Assembly: GCA_017446775.1 (NCBI GenBank)
Contig: JAFSQE010000007.1
Location: 1 to 64,000 of the forward strand
Source of the DNA: Bacteroidales bacterium
GTDB taxonomy: Bacteria; Bacteroidota; Bacteroidia; Bacteroidales; UBA932
DNA: 64,000 nucleotides
Direction of reading: 5' to 3'
Shown here: one piece after another, positions 41,510 to 50,715 of the stretch
Numbering within the stretch: position 1 is the stretch's first letter
How the letters are laid out: every line of letters starts with the position of its first letter
Program-made: the position numbers and the translations under genes
Notes under the pieces: model-generated
Databases searched by the model: none
Told to the model about the DNA's origin: nothing
Seen by the model: only the letters and a program-made list of their open reading frames with translations

Positions 41510-43039
41510 TTAACTGTCGGCAGTAGCGGCCTCCAGCTTCTTCATCATTGCAAACATAAAGATGGCAGAGATTACGCATACGCCAAGGAATACTGCCCAT
41601 ACCACCCAGAGGGGAAGGCCACCCCAGAGGTGACCGCCAACCTGTACCAGGAAGTTGCCCAGCGCAGTTGCGACAAACCACATACCCATCATCATACCCT
41701 TGTATTTGGGAGGAGCTACCTTTGAGACGAAAGAGATACCCATCGGGCTCAGGAGCAACTCTCCGAAGGTGAGGATAAGGTATACGGTGATGAGCCAGTA
41801 CGGCGATACCAGGGTCTCCGGCATGCCGGCCTCGCGTGCAGCGGCCTGAACCTCGGGGGTGTTGAGGCCGATGGAGGCGAACACCATAAGCCCGAATGCA
41901 ACTGCTGCCACAAGCATACCGTAGGCAATCTTGCGGGGAGCAGAAGGTTCTTTGCCTTTGTTTGCCAGGGCTCCGAAAATGGCCATTGACACAGGCGTGA
42001 GGGCAACTACATAGAATGGATTGAAGTGCTGGAAAATGGGGGCGCTGATCTCTACGGCGCCACTGAGGCGTGTGTACTGCCAGCAGAGGAATGCACAGGC
42101 AACCGCAACCACACCCACGCCAATCAGTTTGCCGCGGCCGGTGGCCTCTTTGTCAAATACAGAGAACAGGGCATATACTATGGCGATTACCGCTACCAGG
42201 TTCCACACATTGAACGGCATGGAGGCTATGCCATCTATGCTGCGCTCTGTGAATTCGTTGGCGAAGTAAGTCAGGGTAAGGCCGTTCTGGTGGAAAGACA
42301 TCCAGAAGAAGATAACAACGGCAAACACCAGGAAAAGGGCCACCATGCGCTTCTTGGTCTGCTCCGGGGTGAGGGTATCCACAACCTTGGCCTTGTCTCC
42401 CTTTGCATGACCGCCCTCTACATGGCGGAACCAGTTGCGGAAAGCGTAGTATATGATGATTGAAACTATCAGGGAGACGCATGCTACGGCAAAGGAGAAG
42501 TGATATGCGGAGTTGCCGTCAAATCCCAGGCTGATGGCCCATTCGCGGATCTTGATGGCTGCGGTGGGTGCAAACAGGGCGCCGATGTTGATTGCCATGT
42601 AGAACAGAGAGAAGCCGGAGTCGCGTTTGGCTGCATATTTGGGGTCGTTGTACAGATCGCCGACCATGACCTGGAGGTTGCCCTTGAACAGGCCTGTGCC
42701 GAATCCGATAAGCAACAGCGCAGCCAGCATACCAACCAGGGCCACGGTACCGCCACCAAGGGGAACGGAGAGCAGCAGATAGCCAAGGAACATTACGATA
42801 ATGCCGGTAGTGACCATCTTCCCGAAGCCGAACTTGTCTGCAAGGATACCGCCGATAAGGGGGAAGAAATACACCAGCATCAAAAACGAGCTGTAGATTG
42901 TGCCGGCAGTACCTGCCGAAAGACCGAAGTTGGCCCTTAAGAAGAGGGCAAACACGGCAATCATGGTGTAGTAGCCAAAGCGCTCGCCGGTGTTGGCAAG
43001 TGCAAGGGCGAACAAACCTTTAGGTTGATTCTTGAACAT
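41510..43039 (-). CDS. POT/PTR family proton-coupled peptide transporter
   Basis: 509 residues with about 14 membrane helices. The N-terminal family motif appears as 'NTGERFGYYTMIAVFALFL', with Asn for the first Glu of ExxERF, which I believe is usual in Bacteroidota members. The second signature covers 'LIGGILADKFGFGKMVTTGIIVMFLGYLLL'. It imports di- and tripeptides with protons. The dipeptidase pepD lies 21 bp upstream in the same operon, so uptake and hydrolysis are encoded together. Confidence 0.92.
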   Translation of the reverse strand: MFKNQPKGLFALALANTGERFGYYTMIAVFALFLRANFGLSAGTAGTIYSSFLMLVYFFPLIGGILADKFGFGKMVTTGIIVMFLGYLLLSVPLGGGTVALVGMLAALLLIGFGTGLFKGNLQVMVGDLYNDPKYAAKRDSGFSLFYMAINIGALFAPTAAIKIREWAISLGFDGNSAYHFSFAVACVSLIVSIIIYYAFRNWFRHVEGGHAKGDKAKVVDTLTPEQTKKRMVALFLVFAVVIFFWMSFHQNGLTLTYFANEFTERSIDGIASMPFNVWNLVAVIAIVYALFSVFDKEATGRGKLIGVGVVAVACAFLCWQYTRLSGAVEISAPIFQHFNPFYVVALTPVSMAIFGALANKGKEPSAPRKIAYGMLVAAVAFGLMVFASIGLNTPEVQAAAREAGMPETLVSPYWLITVYLILTFGELLLSPMGISFVSKVAPPKYKGMMMGMWFVATALGNFLVQVGGHLWGGLPLWVVWAVFLGVCVISAIFMFAMMKKLEAATADS

Positions 43040-43060
43040 ATTTTAAGTTATGATTAGTTA

Positions 43061-44524
43061 TTACTTTTTGGGAGCGTTCTCCAGCACCTTGACCACGAAG
43101 TCCCAGAATTTGCCCACGGAAGCGACGTTAACGCGCTCGTCGGGTGAGTGGGGGGAGCAGAGGGTAGGGCCGATGGATACCATGTCGAGGCCTTTGTAGG
43201 TGGCACCAATTATGCCGCACTCCAGACCTGCATGGATAGCCATAACCTTTGGCTCAATGCCGTACATATCCTTATAGACCTTTTTCATGGTGGCCAGCAT
43301 GGGAGATTTCATATCGGGAGCCCAGCCGGAATAGCCGCCGGAATATTCAACCTTGGCACCGGCAAGCTCCATTACGGCGCGCATAGCCTCTGCCAGGTCG
43401 TTCTTTGCCGTATCCACCGAGCTGCGAAGCAGGCAGTCGATATCGATGCTGTGGCCGTTGGAGCGGACAATAGCCAGGTTGGAAGAGGTCTCCACCAGGC
43501 CGGGGACGTCGGCACTCATACGCACGACGTTGTTGGGGCATGCCAGAACGGCCTTGACCATACGCAGAGCAACTCCACCCTTCATTACGCGTTCTGCCTC
43601 GCAGGGCTTCACAAACATATCCACGGCGGGATCGATGCTGCCGATCTCGCTCTTTACGGCCTCGAAAGTCTCGGCCACCGTCTTTTTCAGGGCAGATGCC
43701 TTTGCGGCGGGCACGGCCACTACAGCCACCGCCTCGCGCGGAATGGCATTGCGAAGGTTACCGCCGGCGATGCTTGCCAGACGGCCATCCATATCGCGTA
43801 GCACGGGGAGCAGGGTGCGGGCCATAGTCTTGTTGGCATTGCCGCGACCCTCGTTAATTTCCATTCCGGAGTGGCCGCCACGCATCCCTTTGACAGTGAT
43901 TTTAAAGAACTTGTATCCATCCGGAGCGGCTTCTGTGCGATATGGGAAGCTGAAGTGTGCATCCAGGCCGCCGGCACAGCCGACATAAATCTCACCCTCT
44001 GTCTCGGAGTCGAGGTTGAGCAGGATTTCTCCTTTGAGTTTGCCCTTCTCCAGACCGAATGCGCCGGTCATACCAGTCTCCTCGTCTATCGTAAAGAGGG
44101 CCTCGATGGGGCCGTGCCTGAGATCTTTCGCCTCCAGGATAGCCATAGCGGTGGCCACGCCCATGCCGTCGTCGGCACCCAGTGTGGTGCCGCGGGCCTT
44201 AACCCACTTTTCTCCGTTAATTTCATACTCATAGGCATCAACCGGGTCCTTCTCCCAGTCGTGGGGAGTATCGGCATTGTTCTGCGGAACCATATCCAGA
44301 TGGGCCTGCAGGATTATGCCCTTGCGGTTTTCCATCCCGGCAGTGGCCGGTTTGCGGATAATAATATTGCCCAATTTGTCGCGGTAGGTCTCAAGGCCAA
44401 GGTCGCGACCGAATTTCTCTGCAAATTCTACCGCCTTGATCTCTTTCTTACTGGGGCGGGGTACCTGTGTGAGCGCATAAAAGTTCTTCCACACGCGCTC
44501 CGGTTTCAAGGATGCAATCGTCAT
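43061..44524 (-). CDS. pepD: aminoacyl-histidine dipeptidase (cytosol non-specific dipeptidase)
   Basis: 487 residues, an M20 family metallopeptidase of the PepD type. Metal and catalytic motifs: 'GIILQAHLDMVPQ' near 70, 'TTLGADDGMGVATAMA' near 115, 'ALFTIDEETGMTGAFGL' near 141, 'LLNLDSETEGEIYVGCAGG' near 168 and 'MAIHAGLECG' near 430. It cleaves Xaa-His and many other dipeptides in the cytoplasm, and its genetic link to the POT transporter supports this. It follows the DUF4831 gene by 18 bp. Confidence 0.95.
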   Translation of the reverse strand: MTIASLKPERVWKNFYALTQVPRPSKKEIKAVEFAEKFGRDLGLETYRDKLGNIIIRKPATAGMENRKGIILQAHLDMVPQNNADTPHDWEKDPVDAYEYEINGEKWVKARGTTLGADDGMGVATAMAILEAKDLRHGPIEALFTIDEETGMTGAFGLEKGKLKGEILLNLDSETEGEIYVGCAGGLDAHFSFPYRTEAAPDGYKFFKITVKGMRGGHSGMEINEGRGNANKTMARTLLPVLRDMDGRLASIAGGNLRNAIPREAVAVVAVPAAKASALKKTVAETFEAVKSEIGSIDPAVDMFVKPCEAERVMKGGVALRMVKAVLACPNNVVRMSADVPGLVETSSNLAIVRSNGHSIDIDCLLRSSVDTAKNDLAEAMRAVMELAGAKVEYSGGYSGWAPDMKSPMLATMKKVYKDMYGIEPKVMAIHAGLECGIIGATYKGLDMVSIGPTLCSPHSPDERVNVASVGKFWDFVVKVLENAPKK

Positions 44525-44542
44525 ATATTTTCAGTATAATAA

Positions 44543-45586
44543 TTACAGGGGGAATGAGAGCATCTCGCCAAACTGGTACATGGGGATGCGGGTCTGCAGC
44601 AGCAGCTGTGCACCGTCGTATACGCGTGCGGTGGCGGTGCGGGGTACACGGTAATATATCACATCGCCCTTGGCCGATACTGCGGGGGCATCGACCTTGT
44701 CGTCCAGCTCCAGATCCAGCACTATCGGACGTCCGGAGAGGTCGCTGACGGGTACCAGCCCCTCGGTGTCGGAGAGGCGGAACGCTACATACTTGTGGTC
44801 GCGACGGCCGGCCTGGGGCACTACGTCAAAGTTCATGGTCTGTACCGACTCCACGGTGGTGCCGTAGAACATGCTCATATACTCATCTTCCATCCGCATT
44901 AGCTCTTTGATCGCAGCGTCCATCGCCTCGCCGCTGTAGGTGGCGTCGGTGTCGCCGGTAACTATCGCCATGCGCATCGAACGGAGCCTGAAGATGGTTG
45001 CAGCTGTCTCTGCCGCCTTCTTCTCTGCCGATTTCTCTACCACCTGACTCTGGGAAACAGCCACTTTATCATAGCCGTGGGCGGTCTTTACGCTCTTGTA
45101 AAGGGTCGTGGTAGCGGTAGAGAGATTGTTCTCCACATCCTTGCCTGCAAAGGCATCGTTGCCGGCAAGCGAGGGGAACCGCCAGGTCTGCTCCTTGCCG
45201 GTGTAGCTGTCGGCAGCCACCACCAGGCCCTGGGAACAAAGCTGCATGAAACCTTCCATCGCCCCGGCCTTTTTGAGGTTTACCGCAATCCGGATTGCCG
45301 GATCGGCCTCAAGGTAAGGCACCATCTTTATCGATTTCAGGTAATAACTTACCCCGTTTGAGGTGCGCGCCTCGCTGCCCATATATTTCTTGGCATATTC
45401 TGCATAGGGACCTGCGATAAAATCTTCCCGGACGGCCTCCACAGTGAAGGTGACGCTGGTCACGGGGAGCGAATATACCGCCGTACCGCCTTTGGCGCCG
45501 GCGTTCTGCGGAATCGCCTGTGCAACGGCTGCCGTAGAAACTGCCATCAGCAGCGCGACAAGCATGACTTTGAAAGTGTTTTTCAT
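44543..45586 (-). CDS. DUF4831-family secreted protein
   Basis: 347 residues from ATG 45586, which gives a clean signal peptide (MKNTFKVMLVALLMAVSTAAVAQ). A further upstream in-frame start at 45706 would overlap the acyltransferase gene and hide the signal. Two beta-rich halves are seen: 'YSLPVTSVTFTVEAVREDFIAGPYAEYAKKYMG' (about 32-64), and a C-terminal part with 'YVAFRLSDTEGLVP' and 'IYYRVPRTATARVYDG'. It matches the Bacteroidota DUF4831 family of unknown function. It starts 4 bp after the acyltransferase stop. Confidence 0.78.
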   Translation of the reverse strand: MKNTFKVMLVALLMAVSTAAVAQAIPQNAGAKGGTAVYSLPVTSVTFTVEAVREDFIAGPYAEYAKKYMGSEARTSNGVSYYLKSIKMVPYLEADPAIRIAVNLKKAGAMEGFMQLCSQGLVVAADSYTGKEQTWRFPSLAGNDAFAGKDVENNLSTATTTLYKSVKTAHGYDKVAVSQSQVVEKSAEKKAAETAATIFRLRSMRMAIVTGDTDATYSGEAMDAAIKELMRMEDEYMSMFYGTTVESVQTMNFDVVPQAGRRDHKYVAFRLSDTEGLVPVSDLSGRPIVLDLELDDKVDAPAVSAKGDVIYYRVPRTATARVYDGAQLLLQTRIPMYQFGEMLSFPL

Positions 45587-45590
45587 ATCG

Positions 45591-46523
45591 TTATAAAGTT
45601 TTTCCCTCTTTATTGCAATTGTAGGGCCACAGGTTTTTCCAGCGGCGGTGGCTCCAAAGCCAGCTCTCCTTGCGGCAGAGGATATCCCTCTCGAGCAGGG
45701 CGGCATAAGTGCCGGTTACCTCTCCCGGAGCCGTTTTTGAAGCGTCGGAACAAATTTGCGAAATTTTAATGACATATTCACCTCTTTTGACCTTGTCCAG
45801 GTAAACATATAGCACAGGGAGGTGCAATTTGCGGGCGATTGCCTCCGCCCCGCCGTGCCATTCGGTCTGCAGGCCGAGAAATTCTGTGGTGAGCGCCCCC
45901 CCTGAATAAGGATACTGGTCGGCGATAAAGAAGTACAGCCGCCTGCTGTCGCGCCTCTGGAGCATATAACGCAGAATCTTGTGCGATGGCACCAGGGCGC
46001 CAGGCGTATTCAGCCGGTGGTGGCGCAGAACAAGGAACAGCTGTTCTGAGAGTTTGCTGTGCAGAGTCTGATAGGTCACCGTCATATCCTTGGGCGCGAA
46101 GGCGGGGTGCTGCATATAGCTTGTCAGGTCACTGGCCAGTTCCCAGTTGCCGGTGTGCGCGAGCAGGGTAACGACACCCGGCGAATTGAGATACGCCCTG
46201 TTTATTACCTCTTCAGACGATGGGTCGACCCGGTAGAAGCCCTTGCGGCTGATGTGGCGTCCGCTGCGGGTCATTGCCCACACGGTCTCTGCGACCACAT
46301 CGCCCAGATGCCTGTAATAATCGTTCTTCAGCTTTTCGCGCGCCTGCGGCGTCATATCGGGAAAGGCTCCTTCCAGGTTGGTGTCGATCACATCGCGGCG
46401 ATACCGGAAAACGTCGCGCAGAAGCCAGGTGATGATCCGGGCAAAGAGGTAGTGGACGCGCAGCGGAAGCAGCGAGAGCACGTACAGCGGTGCGAGTATC
46501 AGCCAGGCCAGGAGGCGGTACAT
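45591..46523 (-). CDS. lipid A biosynthesis acyltransferase (LpxL/HtrB-like)
   Basis: 310 residues with an N-terminal membrane anchor (about 5-22). The acyltransferase motif HxxxxE appears as 'LLAHTGNWELASDL' near 120, followed by 'RRLYFFIADQYPYSGG' near 195 and 'HGGAEAIARKLHLPVLYVYLDK' near 223, all typical of the LPLAT group that adds secondary acyl chains to lipid A at the inner membrane. It starts 6 bp after rfbC. Its exact acyl position cannot be told. Confidence 0.9.
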   Translation of the reverse strand: MYRLLAWLILAPLYVLSLLPLRVHYLFARIITWLLRDVFRYRRDVIDTNLEGAFPDMTPQAREKLKNDYYRHLGDVVAETVWAMTRSGRHISRKGFYRVDPSSEEVINRAYLNSPGVVTLLAHTGNWELASDLTSYMQHPAFAPKDMTVTYQTLHSKLSEQLFLVLRHHRLNTPGALVPSHKILRYMLQRRDSRRLYFFIADQYPYSGGALTTEFLGLQTEWHGGAEAIARKLHLPVLYVYLDKVKRGEYVIKISQICSDASKTAPGEVTGTYAALLERDILCRKESWLWSHRRWKNLWPYNCNKEGKTL

Positions 46524-46529
46524 ATCCTT

Positions 46530-47075
46530 CTAACGTTTTTCGGGCAGGAAAAACGGTGCGGTTGCGTCTTTCTCAGAGAGAATGATTTCGCCTTCAGGCA
46601 GCATCCATCCGATGCCGAAGGCGGGGTCGTTCCAACGGTAAGAACCTTCTGAAGCGGGGGCGTAGTAGCTGCTGCATTTGTACTGGAATATGGTGTCGTT
46701 CTCCAGCACGGCATATCCGTGGGCAAAGCCGCGCGGGATGTACAGCATCCGGTGGTTTGCCCCGCTGAGCTCTACAGAGATGTATTTGCCGAATGTGGGG
46801 GAGTTTTCGCGGATATCCACAGCCACGTCCTGCACGCGCCCCTTGACCACGCGCACCAGCTTGGCCTGTGCCGCATCGCCCTTTTGGAAATGGAGACCGC
46901 GAAGCACGCCCCGTTTTGCAGACAGACTCTCGTTGTCCTGCACAAACTCAATGTCTGCAACCTCCCTTCTGAACTCGTCGGCGCGGAACGCCTCGAAGAA
47001 ATATCCGCGCGCATCGCCCCACACCTGCGGCTCGATTATAACGGGCCCCTCTATGTCTGTTTTGATATAGTTCAT
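46530..47075 (-). CDS. rfbC: dTDP-4-dehydrorhamnose 3,5-epimerase
   Basis: 181 residues, the usual RmlC length. Catalytic and binding motifs: 'DNESLSAKRGVLRGLHFQKG' with the catalytic His, 'KLVRVVKGRVQDVAVDIREN', 'MLYIPRGFAHGYAVLENDTIFQYKCSSYYAP' with the Tyr, and 'RWNDPAFGIGW'. It makes dTDP-4-keto-L-rhamnose for surface polysaccharide. rfbA, rfbB and rfbD are not in the window. It heads the minus-strand operon, with a -7 element only 6 bp before the ATG. Confidence 0.96.
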   Translation of the reverse strand: MNYIKTDIEGPVIIEPQVWGDARGYFFEAFRADEFRREVADIEFVQDNESLSAKRGVLRGLHFQKGDAAQAKLVRVVKGRVQDVAVDIRENSPTFGKYISVELSGANHRMLYIPRGFAHGYAVLENDTIFQYKCSSYYAPASEGSYRWNDPAFGIGWMLPEGEIILSEKDATAPFFLPEKR

Positions 47076-47081
47076 AGATTA

Positions 47082-47102
47082 CAAATTTAATAACTATCTT
47101 TG
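47082..47102. promoter_or_regulatory. overlapping divergent promoters of rfbC and the LOG gene
   Basis: In the 31-bp gap the minus strand has TAAATTTG (47089-47082), 6 bp before the rfbC ATG. The plus strand has TATCTTTG (47095-47102), 4 bp before the LOG-family ATG. Both match TAnnTTTG. Such short gaps predict leaderless or nearly leaderless mRNAs and mutually exclusive polymerase binding. Confidence 0.5.
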
Positions 47103-47106
47103 AATT

Positions 47107-47670
47107 ATGATTAAAACTGTGGCTGTGTATCTCGGGTCGCGACCGGGGAATGAACAGAAGTTTATACGCAATGCGTATCAGTTGGGCCGGTTGCTGGCCG
47201 CCCGTGGCATCCATATCGTATATGGCGGGGCTTCGGTGGGCACCATGAAGGCGCTGGCCGATGGCGCTGCATCTGCAGGTGGATACATCACCGGCGTGTT
47301 CCCGGCCGGCTTCAAGGGTAAGAGAGACAATGCCGATGCAGGGGTGCCCGTCGGCCCGGAAGGGGTGACCCTTACAGAGACCATACTGGTGGCCGATATC
47401 GCAGAACGCATCGCGACCATGGAGCGACTCTCCGATGCGATGATATTTTTGCCGGGCAGCTTCGGCACCATGACAGAGGCCTTCAGCTGGATGGAGGAGT
47501 GGCAGCTGGGATATCACTTCAAACCCGCCTTCGTGCTTAATACCGACGGCTACTACGATGGGCTGCTGCATCAGTTTGACACAATGGTCGCAGCCGGCTT
47601 CATGGATGCGGACGACATGGGCCTTCTGCACGTCGCCCGCGATCCGGAGTCCCTGGTAGAGGCTCTTTAA
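47107..47670 (+). CDS. LOG family protein (TIGR00730 type, phosphoribohydrolase-like)
   Basis: 187 residues with a Rossmann-like fold. The LOG signature PGGxGTxxE reads 'LPGSFGTMTEAFSWMEEWQLG', and the earlier loop is 'IVYGGASVGTMKALADGA'. Family members hydrolyse nucleoside monophosphates such as cytokinin ribotides or AMP, releasing ribose-5-phosphate. The Gly to Ser change in the signature is mild. It diverges from rfbC and converges with dprA 4 bp later. Confidence 0.88.
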   Translation: MIKTVAVYLGSRPGNEQKFIRNAYQLGRLLAARGIHIVYGGASVGTMKALADGAASAGGYITGVFPAGFKGKRDNADAGVPVGPEGVTLTETILVADIAERIATMERLSDAMIFLPGSFGTMTEAFSWMEEWQLGYHFKPAFVLNTDGYYDGLLHQFDTMVAAGFMDADDMGLLHVARDPESLVEAL

Positions 47671-47674
47671 TCCA

Positions 47675-48790
47675 TCATCTTGCAGAATATTTGTTCCCGG
47701 AGAGGGTGTAAACGGTGCCGGAAAGTTCCATCTCGAGCAGCGGGAGGGCAATGTCTGTGGTGGCGCAACCCAGAAACAGAGATATGGCGCGGATGTCAGA
47801 TTCCGGGTTTTCGCGCAGGAAATCGAGGATTTTCCCTTTGACGGAATCCTTATCCACGCCGCTGTCTGAACAAAAGTCAAGCGGAAGGAGGGTGTCGGCA
47901 GTATCCCATCCCATACTGCTGATGATGCTCCCGGCGCCGGTGGCGATGGCGGCGGTGTTGTTCTCTATAAGGTCGTTGCAACCCTTAAAGGTGGTATCGT
48001 CTATGCGGCCGGGCACGGCAAACACGCTGCGGTTATAGTCCTGCGCCAACTGGGCGGTGATAAGGCCTCCGCCCCTGGCTTTTGATTCCACCACCAGCGT
48101 GCAGTCCGACAGGCCTGCGATGATGCGGTTGCGTCTTACGAAATTGATGGGATAGGAGGGGACGAACGGGGAGAATTCGGTTACCAGCGCCCCGTGCCCC
48201 TCCAGGATCTGCCCAGCAAGCTGTTCGTTGGAGGGCGGATAGGTTGTGTCGAATCCCGTCCCCATCACCGCAACGGTGTCGAGCCCGTACTTTAAGGCGA
48301 ACGTATGGGCGTGGGTGTCGATGCCCAGCGCCATCCCGCTCACGATAACCGGCTTTATGGCCAGAGCTGCCAGATTTTCGATAATCCGTTCGCAGTAGCG
48401 GCGGCCGTACTGGGTGCTGGCACGGGTGCCCACAATGGCGATAAACCGGGGCCGGGAGAAGTCACAATGCCCCTTTGTATAGAGCAGCAGCGGGGCGTCG
48501 GGGCATTGCCGCAGCCGGGCGGGGTAGTTGCTGTCTGTATAACATAACATCTCCAGGCCGTGCTCCAGTGCCCAGTCGATGTCTCGTGCGGCGGCATCGG
48601 CCATGTAATGGCTGAAAAGCTTGCCCGCAATACGTTCCAGCGGAGGAAAGATCTTTACGGCTTCCCGCTGCCCAATCTCAAAGATGGCAGTGGCGCTGCC
48701 GAATGTTTCAAGAATTTCACGTGCGGGGGTGCTGTTCCCCTCGAAACAGCCCGCCAGGCGGGCGGTGTCAATCAAATAATCCCGTCTCAT
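47675..48790 (-). CDS. dprA: DNA-processing protein DprA
   Basis: 371 residues. The Rossmann domain (about 75-290) has 'FIAIVGTRASTQYGRRYCERI', 'VSGMALGIDTHAHTFALKYGLDTVAVMGTGFDTTYP', 'GALVTEFSPF' and 'RNRIIAGLSDCTLVVESKARGGGLITAQLA', which is textbook DprA. A C-terminal winged-helix-like domain follows (about 305-365). DprA loads RecA on incoming single-stranded DNA. It is last in the minus-strand cluster after queA. A palindrome GTTTTTAAAAAC lies in the 97-bp gap (48871-48882). Confidence 0.95.
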   Translation of the reverse strand: MRRDYLIDTARLAGCFEGNSTPAREILETFGSATAIFEIGQREAVKIFPPLERIAGKLFSHYMADAAARDIDWALEHGLEMLCYTDSNYPARLRQCPDAPLLLYTKGHCDFSRPRFIAIVGTRASTQYGRRYCERIIENLAALAIKPVIVSGMALGIDTHAHTFALKYGLDTVAVMGTGFDTTYPPSNEQLAGQILEGHGALVTEFSPFVPSYPINFVRRNRIIAGLSDCTLVVESKARGGGLITAQLAQDYNRSVFAVPGRIDDTTFKGCNDLIENNTAAIATGAGSIISSMGWDTADTLLPLDFCSDSGVDKDSVKGKILDFLRENPESDIRAISLFLGCATTDIALPLLEMELSGTVYTLSGNKYSAR

Positions 48791-48887
48791 TACGATTTGC
48801 GTTTTTGGCGCAATGTAACCAAACGGGACTCAACAGGGCGGACAAAATCTCAAATTCTGCCCTTGTGTATGTTTTTAAAAACAGAGA

Positions 48888-49937
48888 TCAGATTATCAAC
48901 ATTGCATCTCCGTAGGTGCCGAACTGGTAACCCTCCTGGAGAGCGACCTCGTATGCATGCATCACGTTACGATAGCCACCAAAGGCAGCCACGTTCATCA
49001 GCATGGTTGATTTGGGGAGATGGAAGTTGGAAATCAGGGCATCCGGTATGGAGCACTTGTAGGGGGGGAAGATAAACTTGTTGGTCCAGCCTTCGAACTC
49101 CTCTATCTCTTTGGTGGTGGTGACAAAGGTCTCCAGGCCGCGCAGGACGGTGATTCCGACAGCCACAACCCGGTGTCCGGAGCGCTTGGTCCTGTTCACC
49201 ATCTCTGCAGTCTCTGCCGATATCGACAGCGGCTCGCTGTCCATCTTGTGCTTTGAGAGGTCCTCTACATCCACGGTGTGGAAGTGGGCATTGCCCATGT
49301 GCAGGGTGATGAACGCCTGGTTCACCCCTTTGATCTCGAGCCGTTTGAACAGGATGCGGCTGAAGTGCAGCCCGGCAGCGGGCGATGCCACAGCCCCTTC
49401 GTTCTTGGCGTAGATGGTCTGGAACCGCTCCTTGTCTATCTCCTCTGCCCTGGGGCGGATCCACTTTGGTACCGGCAGCGACCCGATGGAATAGAGCGCC
49501 TTTTTGAACTCTTCATATGGACCGTCGTAGAGAAAGCGGAGGGTGCGGCCGCGGGAGGTGGTATTGTCTATAACCTCTGCCACCAGAGAATTGTCGTCAC
49601 CAAAATAGAGCTTGTTGCCAATGCGTATCTTGCGGGCGGGGTCTACCAGGACATCCCACAGGTGCTGGTCGCGGTTTAGCTCACGCAGCAGGAAAACCTC
49701 GATCTCGGCACCGGTCTTCTCCTTGTTGCCGTAGAGTTTTGCGGGGAACACCTTGGTGTCGTTGAACACGCAAAGGTCTCCGTCGTCGAGATAATCAATG
49801 AGGTCTTTGAAGATTTTGTGCTCTATTTCGCCCGTGTCCTTGTGCAACACCATCAGGCGGCATTCGTCGCGTTCTTCAGAAGGATATTTTGCTATTTGCT
49901 CAAGGGTGAGCGGGAATTCGAATTCTTTTTGTTTCAT
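48888..49937 (-). CDS. queA: tRNA preQ1(34) S-adenosylmethionine ribosyltransferase-isomerase
   Basis: 349 residues, normal QueA length. Motifs: '[23 protein letters not shown]' near the N terminus, '[20 protein letters not shown]' near 50, '[17 protein letters not shown]' near 180, 'THFH'-equivalent '[27 protein letters not shown]' near 210, and '[35 protein letters not shown]' near 285. It makes epoxyqueuosine in tRNA. It starts 15 bp after truB, so the two tRNA-modification genes are co-transcribed. Confidence 0.96.
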   Translation of the reverse strand: MKQKEFEFPLTLEQIAKYPSEERDECRLMVLHKDTGEIEHKIFKDLIDYLDDGDLCVFNDTKVFPAKLYGNKEKTGAEIEVFLLRELNRDQHLWDVLVDPARKIRIGNKLYFGDDNSLVAEVIDNTTSRGRTLRFLYDGPYEEFKKALYSIGSLPVPKWIRPRAEEIDKERFQTIYAKNEGAVASPAAGLHFSRILFKRLEIKGVNQAFITLHMGNAHFHTVDVEDLSKHKMDSEPLSISAETAEMVNRTKRSGHRVVAVGITVLRGLETFVTTTKEIEEFEGWTNKFIFPPYKCSIPDALISNFHLPKSTMLMNVAAFGGYRNVMHAYEVALQEGYQFGTYGDAMLII

Positions 49938-49952
49938 GCGGTTTACCGGTAA

Positions 49953-50657
49953 TCAACCCGCGAAGTTATTCGATGAAAGGAAATAATCCAAAGAAATTGC
50001 GTTATTTATTTCAAAATCACCGCTTAATGTGCGTCTGAGGGCGGTAAGATGGGCACCGCTGCCCACCGCAAGACCCAGATCCCGCGCAAAAGAACGGATA
50101 TAGGTCCCTTTGCTGCAGCGGATGCGGACGGTGGCCTGCGGCCGGAGGGAGGGGGCGCTGCCAAAATCCAGCAGTACGGCCTCTTCTATTATGATGGGGG
50201 CTGCCTTAACATCTACCGGTTCTCCGGCTCGGGCATACTCGTAGGCCCTTATACCGCCTATCATCTTGGCAGAAAAGATTGGAGGGACCTGCTCTTGCGG
50301 CCCGATAAAGCGCGCAAGAGCCTCCTCAACTATGTTTTTTGTGATGTGTTCGTGTGCGTATGTCGCATCGATCTCCTTCTCCAGGTCGTAGCTCGGAGTG
50401 GTTGCGCCAAACTCTATGGTTGCGACATACTCTTTGGTGTGGGCCTGCAGCTGTTCTGCTATCTTGGTGGCGCGTCCTACGCAAACCAGCAGCAACCCTG
50501 TTGCCAGGGGGTCCAGGGTGCCGGCATGTCCCACCTTGAGATTCTTCTGGTGGAAGTGCTTCTGCAGGGTGAATTTGATCTTGCGCACCGCATCGGCGCT
50601 GGTCCAGCCCAGGGGCTTGTCCAGAACTATGACCATCCCGTCGGGATAGCTCTCCAT
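49953..50657 (-). CDS. truB: tRNA pseudouridine(55) synthase
   Basis: 234 residues from ATG 50657. The start of the domain 'GMVIVLDKPLGWTSADAVRKI' and the catalytic Asp in 'VGHAGTLDPLATGLLLVCVG' are intact, followed by 'YVATIEFGATTPSYDLEKEI', 'PPIFSAKMIGGIRAYEYARAG' and 'RCSKGTYIRSFARDLG'. The frame is open further upstream into rpiB, but those residues do not fit TruB. The C-terminal PUA-like domain of longer TruB proteins is reduced, as is common in Bacteroidota. It modifies U55 in tRNA. Confidence 0.93.
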   Translation of the reverse strand: MESYPDGMVIVLDKPLGWTSADAVRKIKFTLQKHFHQKNLKVGHAGTLDPLATGLLLVCVGRATKIAEQLQAHTKEYVATIEFGATTPSYDLEKEIDATYAHEHITKNIVEEALARFIGPQEQVPPIFSAKMIGGIRAYEYARAGEPVDVKAAPIIIEEAVLLDFGSAPSLRPQATVRIRCSKGTYIRSFARDLGLAVGSGAHLTALRRTLSGDFEINNAISLDYFLSSNNFAG

Positions 50658-50715
50658 GCTGGCAGCTATCGGGCCGGAGAAGTTGCGGTCGAGGATGGTT
50701 GCGGCAATCACAAGA

